NCBI GenBank assembly: GCA_900315205.1
Contig: OMYF01000016.1
Span: 1 to 40,141, forward strand
Direction of reading: 5' to 3'
DNA from: an uncultured Acidaminococcus sp.
Lineage (GTDB): Bacteria; Bacillota; Negativicutes; Acidaminococcales; Acidaminococcaceae
DNA length: 40,141 bases
In this document: piece by piece, positions 24,973 to 32,604 of the stretch
How the letters are laid out: the number at the start of each line of letters is the position of its first letter
Numbering within the stretch: the stretch's first letter is position 1
The notes under the pieces: model-generated
Databases searched by the model: none
The model's input: the letters and a program-made list of their open reading frames with translations, nothing else
What the model was told of the DNA's origin: nothing
Program-made: the position numbers and the translations under genes

Positions 24973-26232
24973 TCACGGCACAAGGACCGGATCGGATTCG
25001 ATGCTGCGCGGCAGGCCGTACTTGTCGAGAGCATCGAGGAACGGATCCGGATCGAGCTCATCCACAGTAAAGACGCCGGGCCTGCGCCATTTGTCCGTCA
25101 GCACCATCAGCGCACCGCACATCACCGGCACGCCCGTCGTATAGCTGATGGCCTGGCTCCCCACCTCACGGTAGCAGGCCTGATGGTCGCAGACATTATA
25201 AATGGCCCATTTCTTATCCCTGCCCGCTTTTTTCCCTGTAAAGATGCAGCCGATATTGGTCTTTCCCTTTGTCCGCGGGCCCAGGCTGGCCGGATCCGGC
25301 AGGAGCGTCTTGAGGAATTTGATGGGAACGATCTGGTGCCCCTCGAATTCGACAGGCGTCGTCGACAACATCCCCACATCCTCCAGGCAGCGCATATGGT
25401 CCAGATAGCTCTGGCCGAAGGTCATGAAGAAACGGATCCTCCTCGCTTCAGGGATCGTCTGGGCCAGGCTTTCGATTTCCTCATGGTGCAGCAGATACAT
25501 GTCTTTTTTGCCGACCTGATCAAAATCGTATTCGCGCTTGATGCTCATGGCCGGCACTTCCACCCAGTGCCCGTTTTCCCAGTAACTCCCCGGTGCGGAA
25601 ACTTCGCGGAGGTTGACTTCCGGATTGAAATTCGTTGCAAACGCGTAACCATGGTCGCCGCCGTTGCAGTCGAGGATATCGATCGTGTCGATCGTATCGA
25701 ACTCATGCTTTTTGGCATAGGCGCAGTAAGCCTGGGTCACGCCGGGATCGAAGCCGCAGCCGAGGAGTGCCATGATGCCTGCATCCTCGAATCTCTTTCT
25801 GTAAGCCCACTGCCAGCTGTAATCGAAATAAGCGGAGAATCCGGCCTCACGGCAGCGTTTTTCATAGATGGCGCGCCACTTCGGATCATCCGTATCCTCC
25901 GGTTCGTAGTTGGCGGCATCCATATAATCGACGCCGCAGGCCAGGCAGGCATCCATCAGCGTCAGATCCTGGTACGGGAGAGCTACATTCATGACAAGAT
26001 CCGGCTTTTCAGCCCGGATCAGAGCGATGACCTGGTTGACATCGTCCGCATCGACCTGGGCCGTCGTGATCTTCGTAGCTGTCTTTCCCTTCAGTTTGGC
26101 CGCCAGTTCATCACATTTCGACCTGGTCCGGCTGGCCAGGCACAGTTCCGTAAACACTTCGCTGGCCTGGCAGCACTTCTGGATGGCGACGGAAGCAACG
26201 CCGCCGCAGCCGATGACTAATACTTTGCTCAT
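24973..26232 (-). CDS. Carboxynorspermidine/carboxyspermidine dehydrogenase (saccharopine dehydrogenase family)
   Basis: A 419-residue NADPH-dependent enzyme of the Lys1-like family that joins putrescine (or diaminopropane) to aspartate semialdehyde, forming carboxyspermidine. The Rossmann motif VIGCGGVASVAIQKC occupies about residues 6-20. NVALPYQDLTLMDACLACGVDYMD (about 101-124) and GCGFDPGVTQAYCAY (about 178-192) are strongly conserved in CASDH and separate it from true saccharopine dehydrogenases. Its downstream neighbour nspC encodes the next step. It starts 90 bases after the agmatinase stop; AAAGGAGAACATC precedes ATG 26232. The aminopropyl donor is thus aspartate-derived, not S-adenosylmethionine-derived. 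Confidence 0.92.
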   Translation of the reverse strand: MSKVLVIGCGGVASVAIQKCCQASEVFTELCLASRTRSKCDELAAKLKGKTATKITTAQVDADDVNQVIALIRAEKPDLVMNVALPYQDLTLMDACLACGVDYMDAANYEPEDTDDPKWRAIYEKRCREAGFSAYFDYSWQWAYRKRFEDAGIMALLGCGFDPGVTQAYCAYAKKHEFDTIDTIDILDCNGGDHGYAFATNFNPEVNLREVSAPGSYWENGHWVEVPAMSIKREYDFDQVGKKDMYLLHHEEIESLAQTIPEARRIRFFMTFGQSYLDHMRCLEDVGMLSTTPVEFEGHQIVPIKFLKTLLPDPASLGPRTKGKTNIGCIFTGKKAGRDKKWAIYNVCDHQACYREVGSQAISYTTGVPVMCGALMVLTDKWRRPGVFTVDELDPDPFLDALDKYGLPRSIESDPVLVP

Positions 26233-26322
26233 GATGTTCTCCTTTCATGATTGCAGACTGGATGGACATATTTCACAGAAAAAAGATACTGCAGAAGGAT
26301 CTTCCTCCAAGGCGCTCCCCCG

Positions 26323-27183
26323 TCAGCGGGAAAGGCCCAGCAAAAGCTCTCTCACGACCTTGCAGGCAAGGGCCGTGGAGGCCCCGCTGGCATCGAGCAT
26401 CGGTGCCAGCTCGTTCACGTCCGCGGCAATGACGCGGGCTGTGCAGACGGTCAGCATGGCGTGCAGCAGGGACGGGAAAAAGACACCGCCTGCCTCGGGG
26501 GTGCCGGTCCCCGGAAAGGCAGCCGGATCGAGGCAGTCCAGATCGATGGTGAAATAGACGGGGATGTCCTCACGGACCAGATCCTGCACCACTTTCTCAA
26601 GGCCTTCAAAAGAGAAAGGATGGAGATCTGTATGGGCCCTGGCAAAACGGAATTCCTCCCGCAGGCCGCTGCGGATGCAGAACTGATGGATCCGGCCGTC
26701 GCCAAGCAGGTCATGGCAGCGGCGGATGACACAGGCATGGCTCAGCCGTGCCCCCAGATAATCGTCCCGAAGATCGGTGTGGGCATCGAAATGGATGATA
26801 TGGAGGTCCGGATACTGTTTCAGGGCCGCCCGGAGCGCTCCCAGGGTGACAAGGTGTTCCCCGCCCAGGAGGAGGGGCAGCTTGCCGTCGGAAAGGATGG
26901 CTGCGGCCCGTTCCTCGATGGCAGAAAGAGCTGCCTCGGAACTGCCGAAGCACAGTTCCAGATCGCCGCTGTCAAAGACGGACGCATCCTCCAGGTCCCG
27001 GTCCTGATAGGGGCTGTACGTTTCCAGTCCGAAACTCTCATGACGGATGGCCGCCGAGCCGAAACGGGCCCCGGGACGGAAACTCGTCGTGGAATCAAAG
27101 GGGGCGCCGAACAGGACGATGCGGGCTTTGTCATAAGGCGTATCACAGGCCAGAAAAGTTTCCACATTGGGTGCCAGGGTCAT
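26323..27183 (-). CDS. speB: Agmatinase
   Basis: A 286-residue ureohydrolase that splits agmatine into putrescine and urea with two Mn ions. All metal ligands are in place: His110 in GGEHLVT, Asp133/His135/Asp137 in FDAHTDLRDD, and Asp214/Asp216 in TIDLDCLDP. Further family marks are FGAPFDSTTSFRPGAR (about residues 25-40) and FPGTGTPEAGG, the agmatinase-type loop. ATG 27183 overlaps the speE stop as ATGA with AGGTGGAG just upstream, so translation is coupled. Given the adjacent arginine decarboxylase, agmatine is the natural substrate. It supplies putrescine both to SpeE and to the CASDH/NspC route. Confidence 0.95.
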   Translation of the reverse strand: MTLAPNVETFLACDTPYDKARIVLFGAPFDSTTSFRPGARFGSAAIRHESFGLETYSPYQDRDLEDASVFDSGDLELCFGSSEAALSAIEERAAAILSDGKLPLLLGGEHLVTLGALRAALKQYPDLHIIHFDAHTDLRDDYLGARLSHACVIRRCHDLLGDGRIHQFCIRSGLREEFRFARAHTDLHPFSFEGLEKVVQDLVREDIPVYFTIDLDCLDPAAFPGTGTPEAGGVFFPSLLHAMLTVCTARVIAADVNELAPMLDASGASTALACKVVRELLLGLSR

Positions 27184-28034
27184 TTCTCCACCTCTTTCAG
27201 CATTTCCTCCAGGAAGGCCGGGAGCCAGAAGGACCCCACATGGAGCCGCGTCGTGTAGTACCGCGTATGGAGATGAAGTTTTTCCCATCCCTCCGCATCC
27301 AGGTCGTTGACAGGATGATACTTCTTGCTGGCAAAGCCAAAGAGCCAGTACCCGGCGGCATACGTCGGGATATGGGCCTGGTAGACCTTGCTGATGGGAA
27401 AGGTGCTGGCGATGCGCTGATGGCTCCGCTGCATGGCAATGGCATCCTGCTTATAGAAGGGGCTTCCCTGCTGGTTCACCATGATGCCGTCAGGCCGCAG
27501 GGCATTAAAACAGGTCCCGTAGAATTCCTTGGTGAAAAATCCCTCGGAGGGTCCGAAAGGATCCGTGGAATCGACGATGATGAGATCATACTCCTCTTCA
27601 CAGTCACGGATGAATTTGAGGGCGTTCTCAAAATAGATATGGACCCGGTTGTCATCGAGCCGGCAGGCATTCCCGGGCAAATAGTCCCGGCAGGCTTCCA
27701 CCACGGCCGGATCCATTTCCACCAGATCGATGCTCCGCACGCGGTCGTAGCGGGTCAGTTCCCGCACGACACCGCCGTCACCGGCACCGATGACAAGGAT
27801 ATCCCGGCAGTTCTTGTGGACGGCCATGGGAACGTGGGTGATCATTTCATCATAAATGAATTCATCCCGCTCCGTCAGCATGACATTCCCGTCAAGGGTC
27901 AGGACACGCCCGAATTCCGGCGTCTCGAAAATATCGATCTGCTGGAACTGGCTCCTGCGCGAGTACAGGTGCCGGTTGACCCGGATACTGTGTTTCACAT
28001 CCGGCGTATGAAACTCACTGAACCAAAATTCCAT
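27180..28034 (-). CDS. speE: Spermidine synthase-like aminopropyltransferase
   Basis: A 284-residue protein of the SpeE family, which transfers aminopropyl from decarboxylated S-adenosylmethionine to putrescine. It has the N-terminal beta-hairpin domain (about residues 1-60), YDEMITHVPM with the putrescine-site Tyr/Glu region, the nucleotide loop GAGDGG (83-88), LVEMDPAVVE, and the catalytic VDSTDPFGPSEG with Asp155 and Asp158. GAGDGG replaces the more common GGGDGG. ATG 28034 has AAGGAGAG close upstream; a GTG two codons earlier is too near that site. No speD (S-adenosylmethionine decarboxylase) lies in the window, so either it is elsewhere or this enzyme works in an unusual way alongside the CASDH/NspC route. 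Confidence 0.9.
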   Translation of the reverse strand: MEFWFSEFHTPDVKHSIRVNRHLYSRRSQFQQIDIFETPEFGRVLTLDGNVMLTERDEFIYDEMITHVPMAVHKNCRDILVIGAGDGGVVRELTRYDRVRSIDLVEMDPAVVEACRDYLPGNACRLDDNRVHIYFENALKFIRDCEEEYDLIIVDSTDPFGPSEGFFTKEFYGTCFNALRPDGIMVNQQGSPFYKQDAIAMQRSHQRIASTFPISKVYQAHIPTYAAGYWLFGFASKKYHPVNDLDAEGWEKLHLHTRYYTTRLHVGSFWLPAFLEEMLKEVEK

Positions 28035-28122
28035 TTTCACTCTCCTTCAGGATAGGGCGCCGTCCGCACGGGCCCTGCAAAATCAGAAAACGATGGGAGC
28101 CGGGCAGTGCCGCGGCCGTCCG

Positions 28123-29583
28123 TCACTTGATGACATTGATCCTGTTCAGGTCAGGATCCTCGGAACCGGTCATGCTGCAGCCCTTGGCCTTGGCATATTC
28201 GATATGTTCCAGGACTTCAGCAGTGATGCGCTCACCCGGTGCCAGCATGGGAATGCCCGGGGGATAGCACATGACAAACTCACTGCAGATATGATCCAGG
28301 CTGTCCTTCAGCGGCAGGCTCACCTTGTCGGCATAAAAAGCGTCCTGGGGACTCATGACGACGTCGGGTTCCACATATTCCTGGGTCAGCATGCCCGTCG
28401 GATCCTTCTGATAATGACGGCGGATCTCCGCCAGGGCACTGACCAGACGTTCCAGTTCCTGGATGCGGTCACCCATGGACAGGTAGGCCAGGATGTTGCC
28501 GATGTCGCCGAACTCGATCTGGATATCATACTCATCGCGCAGGATGTCATAGACCTCGATTCCGGCAAGGCCGATGTCAAGGGTATGGACACTCAGTTTG
28601 GTGCTGTCGAAGTCAAAGACGGAATCGCCGTTCATCAGTTCCCGCCCAAAAGCATAGTAGCCGCCGATCTTATTGATTTCCTGCCGTGCATAGTCCGCCA
28701 TATCGACGACCTTGTGAAAGATGCTGCGGCCGTTCAGGGCCAGATAGCGGCGGCTGATGTCCAGGCTCGACATCAGCAGGTAGCTGCCCGACGTGGTCTG
28801 GGTCAGGTTGATGATCTGCCGTACATAGCCCGCATGGATACTGGGCCCCGTAAGGAGAAAGCTCGACTGGGTCAGGCTGCCGCCGCTCTTGTGCATCGAC
28901 ACGGAAGCCATATCCGCGCCAGCGGCCATAGCAGAAACAGGCAGGCCGCTGCCAAAATAGAAATGTGTCCCGTGGGCTTCGTCGACGAGGCATTTCATCC
29001 CCGCTTCATGTGCCATGCGGACGATGGCCCGCAGATCACTGCAGATGCCGTAATACGTCGGATTGTTCACGAGGATGGCAACCGCATCCGGATGCTCCCG
29101 GATAGCCCGGGCCACGGCTTCGCGCTTCATCCCGAGGGAGATGCCGATCCGCGGATTCACGTCCGGATTGACATAGACCGGGATCGCGCCACAAAGAACG
29201 AGCGCGTTGATGACGCTCTTGTGGACATTCCGGGGGAGGATGATCTTATCACCCCGTTTGCAGACCGTCAGGACCATGCTCTGGACTGAGCTTGTCGTAC
29301 CGCCCACCATAAGGAAGGCATGCGCTGCCCCGAAGGCTTCTGCAGCAAGATCCTCCGCATCCCGGATGACCGATACGGGATGGCACAGATTGTCCAGGGG
29401 CTTCATGCTGTTGACATCGACGCCTACGCATGCCTGCCCCAGAAACGATGTCAGCTCCGGATTGCCCCGTCCCCGCTTGTGCCCCGGTACGTCAAAAGGC
29501 ACGACCCTCATCTCCCGGAAACGCTGGAGCGCTTCATAGATCGGAGCGCGTTTCTGGGAGAGCCGCGTCTTATCTTCTCTCAA
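28123..29583 (-). CDS. speA: Arginine decarboxylase (aspartate-aminotransferase-fold)
   Basis: A PLP decarboxylase of about 486 residues in the Orn/Lys/Arg group I family, small Firmicutes type. It begins with FDVPGHKRGRGNPEL, binds PLP through the lysine in SVSMHKSGGSLTQSSF, and has DNLCHP, VGGTTSSVQ, LVNNPTYYGIC and VDEAHGTHF in order, then the C-terminal domain with YPPGIPMLAPGE. Ornithine and lysine are alternatives, but the downstream agmatinase makes arginine to agmatine the clear choice. No good ATG exists near the expected N-terminus. I chose TTG 29583, with GGGGGTGG about eight bases upstream; GTG 29592 is the alternative. The gene heads the speA-speE-speB-CASDH-nspC operon and is preceded by a long hairpin-rich leader ending in a terminator at 29609-29645. 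Confidence 0.9.
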   Translation of the reverse strand: MREDKTRLSQKRAPIYEALQRFREMRVVPFDVPGHKRGRGNPELTSFLGQACVGVDVNSMKPLDNLCHPVSVIRDAEDLAAEAFGAAHAFLMVGGTTSSVQSMVLTVCKRGDKIILPRNVHKSVINALVLCGAIPVYVNPDVNPRIGISLGMKREAVARAIREHPDAVAILVNNPTYYGICSDLRAIVRMAHEAGMKCLVDEAHGTHFYFGSGLPVSAMAAGADMASVSMHKSGGSLTQSSFLLTGPSIHAGYVRQIINLTQTTSGSYLLMSSLDISRRYLALNGRSIFHKVVDMADYARQEINKIGGYYAFGRELMNGDSVFDFDSTKLSVHTLDIGLAGIEVYDILRDEYDIQIEFGDIGNILAYLSMGDRIQELERLVSALAEIRRHYQKDPTGMLTQEYVEPDVVMSPQDAFYADKVSLPLKDSLDHICSEFVMCYPPGIPMLAPGERITAEVLEHIEYAKAKGCSMTGSEDPDLNRINVIK

Positions 29584-29608
29584 ATCTCCCACCCCCAAAA
29601 TCAGAAAT

Positions 29609-29645
29609 AAAAAAAACGCAGGCTGCATATTGACACAGCTTGCGT
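29609..29645 (-). terminator. Intrinsic terminator inside the speA leader (attenuator)
   Basis: ACGCA-a-GCTG pairs with CAGC-c-TGCGT (10 bp with one mismatch), followed by eight U residues. It ends only about 25 bases before the speA start, so it must be bypassed for speA expression. The GCAAGC in its left arm can alternatively pair with GCUUGC encoded at 29753-29748, a possible antiterminator. Confidence 0.82.
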
Positions 29646-29940
29646 AACTACCGGCGACTGTCCGTCAGGCACCATGACATAATCCTGACTGGTACAGGAA
29701 ACAGGACAGGGTGTCCAAAGACCACTCAGAAACTTTCCTACTGGTTTGCAAGCGTGCATCTGCACAATTCGGTTATGAAGTAACCAACTCTTGAAAACTG
29801 AGCATAACGCTCACCAAATAATGCGGCACGCATGCCGCCACTCGGCAGTGGACCTGGCTGTCCGTATGGCCTTGACTTTTTACAAAGTGGTCCGGTTCAG
29901 ATTCATTTGAAAAGACTCATGTTTCCACCCTTTCAAATCC
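29609..29940 (-). ncRNA. Candidate structured cis-regulatory leader RNA of speA
   Basis: About 332 nt from the predicted start site to the terminator contain consecutive hairpins, all seen directly. In genome coordinates they are: ATTTGAAA/TTTCAAAT (29905-29912 with 29931-29938); GCGGCA/TGCCGC (29823-29838); TGAGC/GCTCA (29799-29813); GGTTA/TAACC (29771-29785); GTGC/GCAC (29754-29765); GGACA/TGTCC (29704-29716); GTCAGG/CCTGAC (29664-29669 with 29684-29689); then the terminator. GGACC/GGTCC can close a multi-branched region near the 5' end. The arrangement suggests a riboswitch or attenuator for the polyamine operon. I recognise no T-box, lysine, SAM, guanidine, cobalamin or other known core by eye. 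Two very short open frames with a start-stop overlap (29920-29903 and 29906-29880) raise leader-peptide control as an alternative. Confidence 0.65.
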
Positions 29941-29946
29941 AAAAAA

Positions 29947-29975
29947 ATAGTATCACATGCCCCCGGAACTGTCAA
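29947..29975 (-). promoter_or_regulatory. Near-consensus promoter of the speA leader
   Basis: A perfect -35 TTGACA (29975-29970), a 17-base spacer and a -10 TACTAT (29952-29947), with GG at the expected start near 29940. It is among the best promoter matches in the window, implying constant initiation with control later, in the leader. Confidence 0.8.
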
Positions 29976-30102
29976 TAAAAAGGCTGAGTCCGCCTTTCGC
30001 TGCAGCCGTTCAGGGACTGCTGCCGGCAGCGTCATGATGCATTAGCCCGGCATCCTGCCGGCGCCGGATGCCGCTTTTCGCTCCAATATTACAGAACGCA
30101 GC

Positions 30103-30127
30103 AAAAAAGCCTTTTCTCCGGAAGGCC
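30103..30127 (-). terminator. Terminator after feoB
   Basis: In minus-strand RNA, GCCUU pairs with AAGGC and is followed by six U residues, about 30 bases after the feoB stop. Between this and the speA promoter lies a GC-rich inverted repeat (GGCATCC/GGATGCC around 30050-30072) but no gene. Confidence 0.65.
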
Positions 30128-30153
30128 CGGCAGTACGCGGCCGGATCAGCCAG

Positions 30154-32235
30154 TCACAGGAAGATCCGGACGAGGCGCACCGTGTGAGTGAACAAGAAGC
30201 AGGCAGCAAGTCCCATGATTGCCGGTATCAGGATGGCTGCCAGCATCCAGCGGAAGCTCCGCGTTTCTTTGCGGATGGTCAGGCAGGTAGTCCCGCAGGG
30301 CCAGTGCATCAGCGAAAACAGGATGACATTGACTGCGGTCACCCAGGTCCAGCCATGGGCGGACAGGATGGATCTCACTACATCCAGATCTTCAATGGCA
30401 AGCAGGCTCCCCTGTGCAAGGTAGGTCATGAGCATCACGGGCAGCACGATTTCGTTGGCCGGCATACCCAGGATGAAAGCGGCAAGGATCACACCGTCCA
30501 ACCCGAAAAAGCGGGCAAAGGGATCGAGCGCTCCCGTCAGATGGGCAAGCGCTGCAGTGCCGCCGATATCCATGTTGGCGAGGATCCAGATCACGAGTCC
30601 TGCCGGTGCCGCGACCACGATGGATCTGGCAAGGACAAAGATCGTCCGGTCAAAGATGGAACGGATGATCACCCGGCCGAACTGAGGAATCCGGTAAGGC
30701 GGCAGTTCCAGGGTAAAAGAAGAAGGCACGCCCTTCAGCAAAGTCACAGAAAGCAGTTTCGAAACCAGGAGAGTCATCAGGACGCCCAGCACGATGACAA
30801 TTGTCAGGGACAGGGCCGGCAGCAGGGATGCCGCTCCGGACCGGCCTGCCGTCAGGAACATGGCGCTGACGGCGATGATGGTCGGGAAGCGCCCGTTGCA
30901 GGGCACAAAATTATTGGTAAGGATGGCGATCAGCCGTTCCCGGGGAGAATCGATGATGCGGCATCCTGTCACGCCGGCCGCATTGCAGCCAAAACCCATG
31001 CACATGGTCAGAGCCTGTTTGCCGCAGGCATTGCATTTCTGGAAACATCTGTCCAGATTGAAAGCGACGCGGGGCAGATACCCGAAATCCTCAAGGAGCG
31101 TAAAAAGCGGAAAGAAAATCGCCATGGGCGGGAGCATGACTGAAATCACCCAGGTAAGGACCCGGTAGACCCCAAAGATCAGGGGCGAGTAGACAGCCGG
31201 CGGGATGCCGAGAGAAAAAGCTTCCTGGAGCAGAAGGTCCTGGAGCCGGGAAAACCCTCTGGCAAGCCAGTCCGACGGGATGTTGGCGCCCGTAATGGTA
31301 ATCCAGAAAATCAGCATCAAAAGCAGGCACATGATGGGAAAACCCGTCAGAGAACTCGTAAAAAGGCGGTCCAGGCGGCGGTCCCAGATATCGTAATCGC
31401 GGTCCCTGAAGGTCACGGCCTGATTGCTGATCGTTTCAGCCTGACGGACAAAAGCTTCCGCAATGGCGTCCTGGATCCTTTCCCTGTCATAGCCCTGATC
31501 CGCAAGTTCCCGCCAGAGTTCCCGAAGTTTCTCCTGCAGCCCGGTCCCGGCATTCCAGTCGACATGCCAGTACTGCCTGCTGGAAGCAAGGAAACTCTCA
31601 TCCGCAGCCAGGAGCCGCAGTGACACCCAGCGGGCACTGGCCCTGCCCCGGCAGACGAGGGATGCCAGTGGCTGGAGCTCCTGCAGGGCTTTTTCCAAAG
31701 GTTCCGGGTAAACGACCCGGTAAGGCTCATCGTGAAGCGTACTTGAGCTGATTTCCCGGAAGACCGCGGCAAGGAGCCCGTCCATGCCTTCGCGGCTGCC
31801 CGCTGCCGTCCCCACGACAGGGATCCTGAGCAGTGAGGAAAGCAGGGAGAGATCGACGCTGATCCGTTTTCTCCGGGCCTCATCCATGAGATTGACGCAG
31901 AGGATGACCCGGGGCGTCGTTTCAAGGACCTGCAGGCACAGGTCCAGGTTGCGCTCCAGACAGGTCGCGTCACAGACGACGATGACTGCATCGGGATGCT
32001 GGAAGCAGATGAAATCACGGGAAACTTCCTCTTCTTCCGAATGGGACAAAAGGGAATAACATCCCGGAAGATCCACGAGTTCGAAAGAAGTCCCGTGTAC
32101 CGTACAGGTACCGCGGGCACTTTCCACCGTTTTCCCCGGCCAGTTCCCCGTATGCTGGTTCAGCCCCGTAAGTGCATTGAATACCGTGCTTTTTCCTACA
32201 TTCGGATTGCCTGCAAGTACAATGACATTATGCAT
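30154..32235 (-). CDS. feoB: Ferrous iron transport protein B
   Basis: A 693-residue membrane GTPase that imports Fe(II). The N-terminal G domain has G1 GNPNVGKST (about residues 8-16), G3 DLPGCYS (about 54-60) and G4 NLMD (about 118-121), followed by the helical GDI-like segment. The membrane part holds the two Gate domains and the core, including LFTLLEDFGYLPRVAF, CGKQALTMCMGFGCNAAG and the second-gate segment near the C-terminus (GMPANEIVLPVMLM), the normal order for the family. ATG 32235 lies 8 bases inside the feoA stop and has only a weak GGGA, so it depends on coupling with feoA. No feoC is present. Expression is probably controlled from the palindrome upstream of feoA. Confidence 0.96.
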   Translation of the reverse strand: MHNVIVLAGNPNVGKSTVFNALTGLNQHTGNWPGKTVESARGTCTVHGTSFELVDLPGCYSLLSHSEEEEVSRDFICFQHPDAVIVVCDATCLERNLDLCLQVLETTPRVILCVNLMDEARRKRISVDLSLLSSLLRIPVVGTAAGSREGMDGLLAAVFREISSSTLHDEPYRVVYPEPLEKALQELQPLASLVCRGRASARWVSLRLLAADESFLASSRQYWHVDWNAGTGLQEKLRELWRELADQGYDRERIQDAIAEAFVRQAETISNQAVTFRDRDYDIWDRRLDRLFTSSLTGFPIMCLLLMLIFWITITGANIPSDWLARGFSRLQDLLLQEAFSLGIPPAVYSPLIFGVYRVLTWVISVMLPPMAIFFPLFTLLEDFGYLPRVAFNLDRCFQKCNACGKQALTMCMGFGCNAAGVTGCRIIDSPRERLIAILTNNFVPCNGRFPTIIAVSAMFLTAGRSGAASLLPALSLTIVIVLGVLMTLLVSKLLSVTLLKGVPSSFTLELPPYRIPQFGRVIIRSIFDRTIFVLARSIVVAAPAGLVIWILANMDIGGTAALAHLTGALDPFARFFGLDGVILAAFILGMPANEIVLPVMLMTYLAQGSLLAIEDLDVVRSILSAHGWTWVTAVNVILFSLMHWPCGTTCLTIRKETRSFRWMLAAILIPAIMGLAACFLFTHTVRLVRIFL

Positions 32236-32461
32236 TCCCAGTCTCACGGACAATGATTTCGGCCGCGTCCTCCTTCCGCAGAGCGATGACTGTACGACGG
32301 ACCGCATAGGCTTTCGGATCTCCCAGAGGGCTGTTATTGACACAGACGACATGCGTCCCCGGAACAATGCCAAGATCCTGCAAACGGCGCCGGATTTTAG
32401 AATGAGGGGATATTATCGTTACGATCCCGGATTGGCCGGGAATCATTTCTGACAGGCACAT
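32228..32461 (-). CDS. feoA: FeoA SH3-like accessory protein
   Basis: A 77-residue cytoplasmic protein with an SH3-like barrel that assists FeoB. The family pattern is clear: GQSGIVTIIS, RRRLQDLGIVPGTHVVCVN (about residues 24-42), GDPKAYAVRRTVIALRKEDA. AGGAGGAATACGT leads to ATG 32461. It is the first gene of feoAB and overlaps feoB by 8 bases. The 18-bp palindrome sits directly between the -10 box and the ribosome site. Confidence 0.95.
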   Translation of the reverse strand: MCLSEMIPGQSGIVTIISPHSKIRRRLQDLGIVPGTHVVCVNNSPLGDPKAYAVRRTVIALRKEDAAEIIVRETGNA

Positions 32462-32474
32462 ACGTATTCCTCCT

Positions 32475-32492
32475 TTAGTTAGTTTTAACTAA
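32475..32492. promoter_or_regulatory. Metal-type operator palindrome, feoAB
   Basis: TTAGTT-N6-AACTAA, here also extendable to AGTTAGTT-TT-AACTAACT, a perfect 8-bp repeat. It lies just downstream of the -10 box, overlapping the likely transcription start, where a repressor would block polymerase. Confidence 0.68.
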
Positions 32493-32502
32493 CTTTTCTT
32501 TT

Positions 32503-32531
32503 ACTATATGCCTGTTTGCCAAAAAAATCAA
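32503..32531 (-). promoter_or_regulatory. Promoter of feoAB
   Basis: TTGATT (32531-32526) and TATAGT (32508-32503) are 17 bases apart on minus, 42 bases before the feoA start. Confidence 0.65.
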
Positions 32532-32604
32532 TAGTCATTTCTCAAAAGGACAGCAGCAGAGCCTTACAGCAAAGAGCAGGAATCCCTCAAGGCAGGCAGG
32601 TACC

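Noticed and set aside
29609..29940. T-box, lysine, SAM, guanidine or cobalamin riboswitch, RNase P RNA, tmRNA or SRP RNA as explanation of the speA leader
   Set aside because: None of their conserved core sequences could be found by eye (for example no T-box GGTGG-ACCGCG, no tmRNA acceptor end). A covariance-model search would be decisive.
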